A stretch of 64,000 bases of DNA from Chryseobacterium indologenes (GTDB lineage Bacteria > Bacteroidota > Bacteroidia > Flavobacteriales > Weeksellaceae): contig DJTE01000040.1 of the NCBI GenBank assembly GCA_002439165.1, positions 62,001 to 126,000 of the forward strand, written 5' to 3'. The notes beneath the pieces were generated by a model. The model was not told the DNA's origin and made no database searches. It saw only the letters and a program-made list of their open reading frames with translations. The stretch's first letter is position 1. The number at the start of each line of letters is the position of its first letter. The translations under genes and the position numbers were made by a program. Shown in pieces: positions 9,827-17,631 of this stretch.

Positions 9827-11185
9827 CTATATGGTCATTGAAAAGATTCTGGTTTCCGGTTTGTTTCTCATCATTCTGAGGTCAAAAACCATCGCTACAT
9901 TCCTTGTAAATGCTCTTCCTTTTTCTGTAATTTTAATCCGGTTATTGCTGATCTCCACCAATTCATCATTTTCCATTTCTTTCAGCATTTCCAGTGCATT
10001 TTCCAGTTCAGGGAAAGAGTTTCCGGCATCAAAAGAAGTTTCAAGCTGGCACATCAGATTAAGAATATGTCTTCGCACGGTAAGATCTTCTCCGTTAAGG
10101 ATATGGCCTTTTACTACAGGAATTTCTCCTTCTTCCACTGCCTTCTGGTATTCTTCCACCGTTTTTACGTTCTGGGCAAAAGCATACCATGAATCGGAGA
10201 TTGCAGACATTCCCAGACCTACCATCAGCTGGGTATTGCTTGAGGTATATCCCATAAAGTTACGGTGAAGCTTTTTATGGATCAGCGACTGATACAGATC
10301 ATCGTGTTCCAGGGAGAAATGGTCCATTCCCACTTCAATATATCCCAGATCCTGAAGCAGTTTTTTACCGTCTTCATACAGGCGGCGCTTTTCTTCCCCG
10401 CTCGGAAGGTCATTTTCATCAAATCCTCTCTGCCCCACTCCTTTTACCCACGGAACGTGAGCATATGAATAGAAAGCCAGACGGTCCGGCTTCAGTTCCA
10501 TTGTTTTTCTGATCGTATGCTCCATTGCTTCCCAGGTCTGATGCGGAAGCCCGAAAACAAGATCATGACTGATTCCTCTGTAACCGATCTCTTTAGCCCA
10601 TTCGGTAACGTTTTTCACATTTTCAAAAGGCTGAATCCTGTTGATGGCTTTCTGCACCTTAGGATCATAATCCTGTACTCCGAAGCTCACTCTTCTGAAT
10701 CCCAGATCATACAATGTCTGAAGATGCTCTCTGGTGGTATTGTTCGGATGTCCTTCAAAAGAAAATTCAGGATGTTCTGCAATTTCTACGGTAGCAAAAA
10801 TTCCTTCCAGTAATATTTTCAGGTTCTCCGGAGAAAAGAACGTGGGTGTTCCTCCTCCCAGGTGAAGCTCTTTCAGCCTGGGCCTTTCATTGAACAGGTC
10901 AAGATACAGTTTCCACTCTTTCAACACGCTTTCCAGGTAAGGTGTTTCAACGCTGTGCTGTTTGGTTATACGTTTGTGGCAGGCACAGAATGTACATAAT
11001 GCTTCACAGAAAGGCAAATGAATATAAATAGAAATTCCCTCCCCAGCATTGCTCTCATGAAAAGACCTGATAACGCTTTCCTTCCATTTTTCCGGTGAAA
11101 ACGTTGTTTCATCCCAATACGGGACGGTAGGATAAGAAGTGTAACGCGGCCCGGGAATATTATATTTATCGATTAAAGAGTTCAT
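9827..11185 (-). CDS. hemN: Oxygen-independent coproporphyrinogen III oxidase
   Basis: A 452-residue radical-SAM enzyme that decarboxylates two propionate side chains of coproporphyrinogen III to give protoporphyrinogen IX in heme synthesis, in the cytosol. The start is placed at the ATG giving MNSLIDKYNIPGPRYTSYP, as is normal for HemN; an 18-residue upstream extension is not conserved-looking. The iron-sulfur cluster motif CEALCTFC gives Cys60, Cys64 and Cys67, and the glycine-rich SAM site LGGGTPTFF follows. GFRRVSFGVQDYDPKVQKAINR is the usual family block. The downstream membrane-protein gene is nearly contiguous. Confidence 0.95.
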   Translation of the reverse strand: MNSLIDKYNIPGPRYTSYPTVPYWDETTFSPEKWKESVIRSFHESNAGEGISIYIHLPFCEALCTFCACHKRITKQHSVETPYLESVLKEWKLYLDLFNERPRLKELHLGGGTPTFFSPENLKILLEGIFATVEIAEHPEFSFEGHPNNTTREHLQTLYDLGFRRVSFGVQDYDPKVQKAINRIQPFENVKNVTEWAKEIGYRGISHDLVFGLPHQTWEAMEHTIRKTMELKPDRLAFYSYAHVPWVKGVGQRGFDENDLPSGEEKRRLYEDGKKLLQDLGYIEVGMDHFSLEHDDLYQSLIHKKLHRNFMGYTSSNTQLMVGLGMSAISDSWYAFAQNVKTVEEYQKAVEEGEIPVVKGHILNGEDLTVRRHILNLMCQLETSFDAGNSFPELENALEMLKEMENDELVEISNNRIKITEKGRAFTRNVAMVFDLRMMRNKPETRIFSMTI

Positions 11186-11458
11186 CTTGAAAATTAAAAT
11201 TTTATTGGAACGGTAAAATTCAGTCTTACCGGATTCCATAGTGCAAAATTAACCATTACTGATGAATTTTGACCTATGAATTATATTAGGTTCTATTTTA
11301 TAATGAATCTAAATACTTTCATAAAACCCTTCTGACAGGCTGATATTAAACATCTTCCCCCGTCATTGAATCTACTCTGATCATGGAAGTTATTTTCTAT
11401 GATTAAAATTTATATTTTCTTTAAACAGAACCGATAGAAAATTGGGGTTAACTATTCT

Positions 11459-12478
11459 TTAGAATTTCAGCTTCATCATCATAATCCGCCCGTTTCCTGC
11501 GAATACCACAGAATGATCATCTACCCAATCGCATACAAACAGTCCTTTTTCATCGGAAATCTTTTTCCATGTTTTCCCGAAGTCTGATGAATAACTGATG
11601 TGCTGATCTCCAACAGAGATGATGTCTTTTCCTTTTGAACCCGGCTTAATCTTTACACAGGTCGTATAGCCTGCATTCTGACCGGAAGCCTGAACCTGCC
11701 AGGTTTTTCCGGCATCACGGCTTGTCGCAATATTATTAATATTTTCAGCCTGTTTGGTATAATCGCCTCCCACTGCAATGCCGAACTGATCTTCAAAAAA
11801 ATCTACTGAATACATCCCCTGTGCCCCATCTCCCTGTATAAAAGGCGTTTCAAAAACTTCCGTCTTCTCATTTTTCAGGTTAAGTCTTAAAATCCTTGAA
11901 GCCTTTCCTCCTGTTGCAATCCACAGGTAATTTTCCGAAGAAGCGATATTGGTATTACTGGCAGCGAAGGCCGCTTCCCCGCTGTTCAGTTTTATATTAT
12001 TTTTGTACATACTCCACTTTCCGTTTCTCAGGACAGCAAGCTTCAGTATATTATCCGGAGCCGCATCGCTGAAAGTAAAGGCCAGTTTATCATTCACAAA
12101 ATGTAAGGCATCATAGAAAGCCGTTTTGGCGGTATCGGTAAAAACCACCTGGGATTTCAGATCTTTTTTATCAATTTTAAAGAAATAAGCCGGACTTACT
12201 ATATTGATTGCATAGAAGGAATTCCTGTCCTGAGCCAGTGTCCTGAATTCAAGCTTTTTATCTGAAAGTTTAATCTGCTTACGCTTTTCAGGATCTTTAA
12301 GATCTACATAGCCGAATTTTGAATCTGACCCGCTGTACCATACCTTATGATCATACAGCTCAATAGCTCTTATGCTGATCTTATCTTCAAAAACAGGGGT
12401 AAAGCTTTCAACCTGCTGAGCCAATGACCATATTCCCCAGCCTGACAATACAATGGAAAAAATCTTTTTCATAGGCAT
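11459..12478 (-). CDS. Secreted BNR/Ycf48-like beta-propeller protein
   Basis: A 339-residue protein with an N-terminal signal peptide (start MPMKKIFSIVLSGWG, cleavage after SLAQ). Asp-box (BNR) repeats are visible as ATSRDAGKTWQVQ and YSSDFGKTWKKI in the C-terminal third, typical of sialidase/photosystem II assembly factor-like propellers. Flavobacterial relatives are commonly labelled oxidoreductase without evidence. A catalytic function cannot be assigned. It lies downstream of the amino-acid permease but a terminator separates them. Confidence 0.75.
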   Translation of the reverse strand: MPMKKIFSIVLSGWGIWSLAQQVESFTPVFEDKISIRAIELYDHKVWYSGSDSKFGYVDLKDPEKRKQIKLSDKKLEFRTLAQDRNSFYAINIVSPAYFFKIDKKDLKSQVVFTDTAKTAFYDALHFVNDKLAFTFSDAAPDNILKLAVLRNGKWSMYKNNIKLNSGEAAFAASNTNIASSENYLWIATGGKASRILRLNLKNEKTEVFETPFIQGDGAQGMYSVDFFEDQFGIAVGGDYTKQAENINNIATSRDAGKTWQVQASGQNAGYTTCVKIKPGSKGKDIISVGDQHISYSSDFGKTWKKISDEKGLFVCDWVDDHSVVFAGNGRIMMMKLKF

Positions 12479-12481
12479 AAA

Positions 12482-12505
12482 ATAAAAAAACCGCCGAAGC
12501 GGTTT
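12482..12505 (-). terminator. Terminator of the amino-acid permease
   Basis: Stem AAACCGC / GCGGTTT with a CGAA tetraloop (its complement TTCG is a stable loop on the transcript), followed on the minus strand by TTTTTTATT. It lies between the permease stop and the propeller gene start. Confidence 0.88.
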
Positions 12506-12515
12506 GTATTAATAA

Positions 12516-14033
12516 TTAATCGATGTTTTTATATTTTTCAGGATTGTTCAGTTTACTGTTTGATCTTCCGTAAAGAAAATAGATCAATCCTCCCAACAGC
12601 AGCCATGCGGCAGAAAGTTCCAGTGCATGAGCACTTAGTCTTGAAATCAGAAACAGGTTAATCACAACTCCCAAAATCACTACAATCTGATAAGCCGGTA
12701 CTTTGAAAGGTCTGATTAAATTGGGTTCTTTCTTTCTCATTACCCATACCGCGATACAAACCAGGGTAAACGCAAACAGAGTTCCGAAACTTGTCATATC
12801 CGCCAATGTGGAAATAGGTGTAAACGCCGCAATAAACGCCACGATAGTTCCTAACAGGATGATTCCTTTGTAAGGCGTTTTTGTTTTTGGATGAAGTTCA
12901 CCGAAGAAACCGGGGATCAATCCGTCTTTTGCCATACCGATAAAGATTCTGGACTGCCCCATCATCATTACCATCACTACGGAGATCAATCCTACCGTAG
13001 CTGCAATGGTCACAATATTACTTGCCCAGTGTTTTCCTGCAATTTCAAAAGCGTAGGCAACCGGAGCTTTAATCGCATCCGGGAATTTCCCTTCAGGATT
13101 GAAGTCTGTATAATGCATCATTCCCGTTAACACAAGAGATACGCAGATATACAATGCTGTACAGATTAATAATGAAGTGATAATCGCAAAAGGAACGTCT
13201 TTTTTAGGGTTAATGGCTTCTCCTGCCTGTGTAGAAACAGCATCAAAACCAATATAGGCAAAAAAGATAGCCGCGGCTCCCGAAATAATCCCCTGAATAC
13301 CATAGGCCGAGACCATATCTCCTTCAGAGTTTTTGATCTTTATCTGATCGGGAATAAAAGGTTTCCAGTTCTTTACTCCGTCAGCAGCATTATAAAGATC
13401 TGTATTGGAAAAGATGATATAAATTCCGGCAATGATTACGAAAACAACTGCCGCAGTCTTTAATAATACGATCAGGTTGTTTGCTCCAGCCGCTTCTTTA
13501 GTACCTTTTACCAATAATGCGGTAATCAGTAAAACAAGAATAAATGCAGGAAGGTTCATTGAAAACCCCTCTCCTGTATAACTGGCAGGATCGGAGGTGA
13601 GATAGGCGGGTAAATGAACTCCGAAAATTTTCAGAAATTTGGTAAAATAGCCGGACCAGCTCACGGAGACTGCCATACTTGCCATAGCATATTCCAGGAT
13701 GAGACACCAGCCCATCGCCCATGCAAAAATTTCACCTACCGTTCCGTATGCGTATGCATATGCAGATCCTTCAACAGGAATAATAGATGCAAATTCTGCA
13801 TAACATAATGCGGCAAAAACACAGGCAATACCTGCTATAATAAACGAGATAGCCAATGCCGGTCCCGCATGGTAATAAGCTCCTGTTCCGGTAAGAACAA
13901 AAATTCCACCGCCAATGATGGCTCCTACTCCAATTGCTGTTAAACTCCATTTTCCCAGGACTTTCTTCAGCTCACTTTTCTGCATATCTGCCTCATAGGC
14001 ACTCAGTGGCTTCTTAACCCAAATTTTAGACAT
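12516..14033 (-). CDS. APC-family amino acid permease
   Basis: A 505-residue, 12-helix transporter of the amino acid-polyamine-organocation superfamily (cationic amino acid transporter/YhdG-like). The helix 1 glycine motif GVGAIIGGGIFVLTGTGA and the helix 3 stretch EFASIIPVEGSAYAYAYG are clear, as is GFDAVSTQAGEAINPKKDVP in the middle. It imports or exchanges amino acids in the inner membrane; the substrate is not readable. It is upstream of its own terminator and is divergent from pnuC. Confidence 0.92.
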   Translation of the reverse strand: MSKIWVKKPLSAYEADMQKSELKKVLGKWSLTAIGVGAIIGGGIFVLTGTGAYYHAGPALAISFIIAGIACVFAALCYAEFASIIPVEGSAYAYAYGTVGEIFAWAMGWCLILEYAMASMAVSVSWSGYFTKFLKIFGVHLPAYLTSDPASYTGEGFSMNLPAFILVLLITALLVKGTKEAAGANNLIVLLKTAAVVFVIIAGIYIIFSNTDLYNAADGVKNWKPFIPDQIKIKNSEGDMVSAYGIQGIISGAAAIFFAYIGFDAVSTQAGEAINPKKDVPFAIITSLLICTALYICVSLVLTGMMHYTDFNPEGKFPDAIKAPVAYAFEIAGKHWASNIVTIAATVGLISVVMVMMMGQSRIFIGMAKDGLIPGFFGELHPKTKTPYKGIILLGTIVAFIAAFTPISTLADMTSFGTLFAFTLVCIAVWVMRKKEPNLIRPFKVPAYQIVVILGVVINLFLISRLSAHALELSAAWLLLGGLIYFLYGRSNSKLNNPEKYKNID

Positions 14034-14184
14034 GTTTTTTATTTATTAAGGATTTACGAAAATATAAAAATTTTACAAACCTTAACGTTTATTGACAAAC
14101 TTTAATGATTTATTTTACATTAAACAGCCTAAAAAACTGATTAACACTTTATTTAAATTATTTCATGAAGTGTTAATTTTTGTT

Positions 14185-14192
14185 TACTTTTG
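14185..14192 (+). promoter_or_regulatory. Putative minus-7 box of pnuC
   Basis: TACTTTTG fits TAnnTTTG and ends 6 bases before the chosen ATG, which implies a very short or absent leader. No clear minus-33 box is seen. Confidence 0.4.
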
Positions 14193-14197
14193 GCCGC

Positions 14198-14875
14198 ATG
14201 AATTTATATGATCTCTTCGTAAAGCCTTATGAAAAATATGATACTTTGCAAATCATACTGGAGGCTTCGGGAGCTTTTTTCGGAATTCTGAGTGTCTATT
14301 TTTCCATCAGGAAGAATATCTGGGTATACCCTACCGGGATTATTTCCACACTCATCTACGTTTATATTCTTTTTAACTTCGGATTGCTGGGAGACTGCAT
14401 GATCAATGTATATTATACCGCCATGAGTATTTACGGATGGATCCTATGGTCTAAAAACTCGGAGGATCATATTCATGTGGAAGTTTCCTGGGCTACCCGG
14501 AAGGAAAGGATGTTTGCAGGACTGCTTTTTATCGTCAGCCTGGCATTGGTTACTCTTGTTTATTATTACAAACCTTATATTGACAACCATTTTTCCATGA
14601 AAGGAACCAACCTGGGATTATATCATCTTGACTGGGCCAACTGGCTTGATGTAATCACCACTTCTATATTTTTAGTGGGAATGTGGTTTATGGCCAAACA
14701 GCGCATTGAGAACTGGTTTTTCTGGATTATCGGAGATTTTATCTGTATCCCTATGATGATTTTTAAGGAGCTTGGCATCACTTCGGTTCAATATTTGGTA
14801 TTTACAATAATGGCTATCTTAGGATACCTTAACTGGAAAAAAAATTTAAAAGAAAAAAGTACAAAAAAGTCATGA
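14198..14875 (+). CDS. pnuC: Nicotinamide riboside/mononucleotide transporter PnuC
   Basis: A 225-residue membrane protein of the PnuC family that takes up nicotinamide riboside for NAD synthesis. The start is set at the ATG giving MNLYDLFVKPYEKYD; the longer frame would need a TTG inside the putative promoter. Family features are SIRKNIWVYPTGIISTLIY, NVYYTAMSIYGWILW and the late helix pair NWFFWIIGDFICIPMM. Seven helices fit the family. Its stop overlaps the start of the next gene by 4 bases (ATGA), so the two are translationally coupled. Confidence 0.93.
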   Translation: MNLYDLFVKPYEKYDTLQIILEASGAFFGILSVYFSIRKNIWVYPTGIISTLIYVYILFNFGLLGDCMINVYYTAMSIYGWILWSKNSEDHIHVEVSWATRKERMFAGLLFIVSLALVTLVYYYKPYIDNHFSMKGTNLGLYHLDWANWLDVITTSIFLVGMWFMAKQRIENWFFWIIGDFICIPMMIFKELGITSVQYLVFTIMAILGYLNWKKNLKEKSTKKS

Positions 14876-15540
14876 AAAATTTATTTAGAATAGCGCTCAG
14901 TCTTACAGTCATTATCGGTTTATCATCCTGTCTGGCTTATGCTGACGGATATGCCAATAACGGATATGGAGACCCCTATTATAACAACGGATATTATTAT
15001 GCTCCGTCCGGATATTACGGCAGTGGCGGTTATTATGGTAATGACGGCTACTATTACAGAAACGACATCAATTATTATTACGATAACGGAGCTCCTTATT
15101 ATTACTACAATTACAACAACAGCAGAAGAAAAGTGTATGTGGAAAGAAGGAATAGCGGAACGGTAACCTCACAGAGACCGAATAGCGGATTCAGAGGTGA
15201 GCCTACCGGAGGCGGTAATAACAACGGATTCAGAAGTAACAATAGCGGAGGGTTCAGAAACTCCTCAGGTACTCAGAATAACAACAATTACCAGAATAAT
15301 CAGGGTGCGAGAAATACCGGAGGATTCCGAAATTCTTCAGGTACACAGAACAGCAACAATACCCAGAATAATCAGGGAACCAGAAATAATACAGGAGGGT
15401 TCAGAAATACACAGCAGTATAATAATCAGAACCAAAACCAGAATCAGAACCAGAACGGAGGATTCAGAAACAATTCAGGCTCTCAGAATACGCCACCGCC
15501 AAGTACCAATACTTCGAGACAGTCGGGAGGTTTTAGATAA
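14872..15540 (+). CDS. Low-complexity lipoprotein with FRN/Tyr-rich repeats
   Basis: A 222-residue lipoprotein (lipobox LSSC, Cys20). The mature protein has two low-complexity halves. The first (to about residue 80) is Tyr/Gly/Asn rich. The second has several copies of a repeat close to GGFRNSSGTQNNN, including an NQ run and ending SGGFR. Such Asn/Gln/Arg repeats look disordered and possibly surface exposed. It is translationally coupled to pnuC, which is odd given the lack of an obvious link. I do not recognise a function. Confidence 0.8.
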   Translation: MKNLFRIALSLTVIIGLSSCLAYADGYANNGYGDPYYNNGYYYAPSGYYGSGGYYGNDGYYYRNDINYYYDNGAPYYYYNYNNSRRKVYVERRNSGTVTSQRPNSGFRGEPTGGGNNNGFRSNNSGGFRNSSGTQNNNNYQNNQGARNTGGFRNSSGTQNSNNTQNNQGTRNNTGGFRNTQQYNNQNQNQNQNQNGGFRNNSGSQNTPPPSTNTSRQSGGFR

Positions 15541-15559
15541 AACGATTATAAATAACATC

Positions 15560-15585
15560 ACGGACAGTTTTCACTGTCCGTTTTT
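15560..15585 (+). terminator. Terminator of the pnuC-lipoprotein unit
   Basis: Perfect 8-bp stem ACGGACAG / CTGTCCGT with a 6-base loop and a T run, 19 bases after the stop codon. Confidence 0.9.
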
Positions 15586-15633
15586 CGTTTAAAATATATT
15601 AATTTTGCTCGTTAATTTTAGATCAGAAAGAAT

Positions 15634-16401
15634 ATGGAATTTTATAAATACCAGGGAACGGGAAATGACTTTGTAATGATAGACAACCGTGACCTTCAGT
15701 TCCCTAAAGATAAAGATATTATTGAAAAACTTTGCGACCGGCGTTTCGGAATTGGTGCCGACGGGCTTATCCTTCTTGAAAATGATGACCAGTATGACTT
15801 CAAAATGGTATATTATAATTCGGACGGCGGAGAAAGTACCATGTGCGGAAACGGCGGAAGATGCCTGGTTGCTTTTGCTTTCTTCCTTGACATCTTTGAA
15901 GATAAATGTAAGTTTATTGCCATAGACGGTGAACATGAGGCTGAAATTCACAACGGAATTATCAGGCTAAAAATGATTGATGTTCATACGGTTTCCAATG
16001 ACGGTGAAGACACCGTGATGAATACAGGATCTCCCCATTATGTAAAGTATGTGGAAGATCTGGTGAATTACAATGTTTTTGCAGAAGGAAACGGAATCCG
16101 GAATTCAGAAAATTATAAAGAAAAAGGCATCAATGTGAATTTTGTGGAAAAAATTACAGATGATGAAATTTTTGTAAGAACCTATGAACGAGGTGTTGAG
16201 GACGAAACGTACAGCTGCGGGACAGGAGTTACAGCTTCGGCTTTAACTTTTCTGCAGAAAAACAATCTAATCTCTGTAAAAGTTAAAACTTTGGGGGGAA
16301 ATCTTAAAGTATATGCGGAGAAAAACGGAAATTCTTTCTGCAACATCTGGCTGGAAGGTCCCGCAAAGCAGGTTTTTAAGGGTAAAGTAGATCTTATCTA
16401 A
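15634..16401 (+). CDS. dapF: Diaminopimelate epimerase
   Basis: A 255-residue enzyme that interconverts LL- and meso-diaminopimelate, the last step before lysine and the peptidoglycan cross-linking residue. The two catalytic cysteines are Cys71 in STMCGNGGRCL and Cys195 in YSCGTGVTAS. The N-terminal YQGTGNDFVMIDN is the usual family start. It is followed 35 bases later by mltG, another peptidoglycan gene, so the two probably form an operon. TAATTTTG at 15600-15607 may be the minus-7 promoter element. Confidence 0.96.
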   Translation: MEFYKYQGTGNDFVMIDNRDLQFPKDKDIIEKLCDRRFGIGADGLILLENDDQYDFKMVYYNSDGGESTMCGNGGRCLVAFAFFLDIFEDKCKFIAIDGEHEAEIHNGIIRLKMIDVHTVSNDGEDTVMNTGSPHYVKYVEDLVNYNVFAEGNGIRNSENYKEKGINVNFVEKITDDEIFVRTYERGVEDETYSCGTGVTASALTFLQKNNLISVKVKTLGGNLKVYAEKNGNSFCNIWLEGPAKQVFKGKVDLI

Positions 16402-16436
16402 AAGACAGAAACTTTTAATCAACATTTTATTAAAGA

Positions 16437-17462
16437 ATGAAAAAAACGGTTCTCATTATCGTTCTGCTGATATTGGCAGCAGCAGGATTTTTTGGTTTGA
16501 GATTTTATAATACCTATTACGGAAACAACGTTGCAAAGGACGGGTATGTACTGATTCCCCACAAAGCAAGTTTCAGGCAGGTGCTTGATTCTGTTGCTCC
16601 GTATGTGAAAAATAAAGAAGCTTTTGAAACGGTAGCCAAAGATAAGGGGCTGGACAAATATTTTAAACCCGGCCGCTATCATTTTGAGGAAGGAGCAGGA
16701 AACACGAATCTCGTGAATATGATCAAAGCCGGAAATCAGACGGCCAACAGTTTCAGAATCGGAGATTTTGGGGATATGTACCAGATGATCGGGAAGGTAA
16801 CGAAGAAGACGGAGCTGGATTCTCTGCATTTTGTAAATGACCTGAATGAAATTGCTGTGGAAAAAGGTTACAGAAATGCGGAAGACCTGAAAAAATATTT
16901 TTTCATTGATACGTATAATTTTTACTGGACCGTGAGCCCACGCGAATTCTTCAAAAAATTTGATGAACAGTACCAGGACTTCTGGACGGGCGAAAGACAA
17001 AACAAGGAGCAGCAGTCCGGGCTCACCAGAGATCAGATCTATGCGCTGGCCTCTATTGTATACAAAGAATCGGGAGGTAAGAAAGATGAAATGAAAACAA
17101 TTGCCGGGCTTTACCTTAACCGTTACAGAAAAGGCATGAAACTTCAGTCTGACCCCACCGTGATTTATGCAATCAACAAGCAGACGAATTTCAAAGAGCC
17201 GATCAAAAGAGTTCTGTACAAACATTTATCTACGCCGTCTCCTTATAACACGTACGCCAATGCAGGAATTCCTCCGGGACCAATCTGCGTGGTGGATAAA
17301 AATTCCGTAGATGCGGTACTGGAAGCTGAAAACAACAATTATATTTTTATGTGTGCAGACCCTGCCAGATTCGGATATCACAAATTTACAGCAAGTGCTG
17401 AAGAACATGCCGTGAATGCAAAAGCCTATCAGGACTGGCTGAATTCTAAAAATATTAAATAA
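16437..17462 (+). CDS. mltG: Endolytic transglycosylase MltG
   Basis: A 341-residue YceG-like protein with one N-terminal membrane helix (residues 4-22). MltG cuts nascent glycan strands at the inner membrane and sets their length. The catalytic glutamate is Glu211 in IVYKESGGKKDEM, followed by IAGLYLNRYRKGMKLQSDPT and NTYANAGIPPGPI, both typical. It sits directly behind dapF on the same strand. Confidence 0.95.
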   Translation: MKKTVLIIVLLILAAAGFFGLRFYNTYYGNNVAKDGYVLIPHKASFRQVLDSVAPYVKNKEAFETVAKDKGLDKYFKPGRYHFEEGAGNTNLVNMIKAGNQTANSFRIGDFGDMYQMIGKVTKKTELDSLHFVNDLNEIAVEKGYRNAEDLKKYFFIDTYNFYWTVSPREFFKKFDEQYQDFWTGERQNKEQQSGLTRDQIYALASIVYKESGGKKDEMKTIAGLYLNRYRKGMKLQSDPTVIYAINKQTNFKEPIKRVLYKHLSTPSPYNTYANAGIPPGPICVVDKNSVDAVLEAENNNYIFMCADPARFGYHKFTASAEEHAVNAKAYQDWLNSKNIK

Positions 17463-17631
17463 AAAATAATTTTAACTTTATTTTAACAGATCAATAACTA
17501 ACATTTAGCATTTTAATAATACATATATACCACAAATAATAAACAAATCGTAATATTTTGAAACTCAGCCCAATTAATGATTTCACAATATTAAGAGGTA
17601 TAATTTCATGATTTTACACAAAAACTAACTT

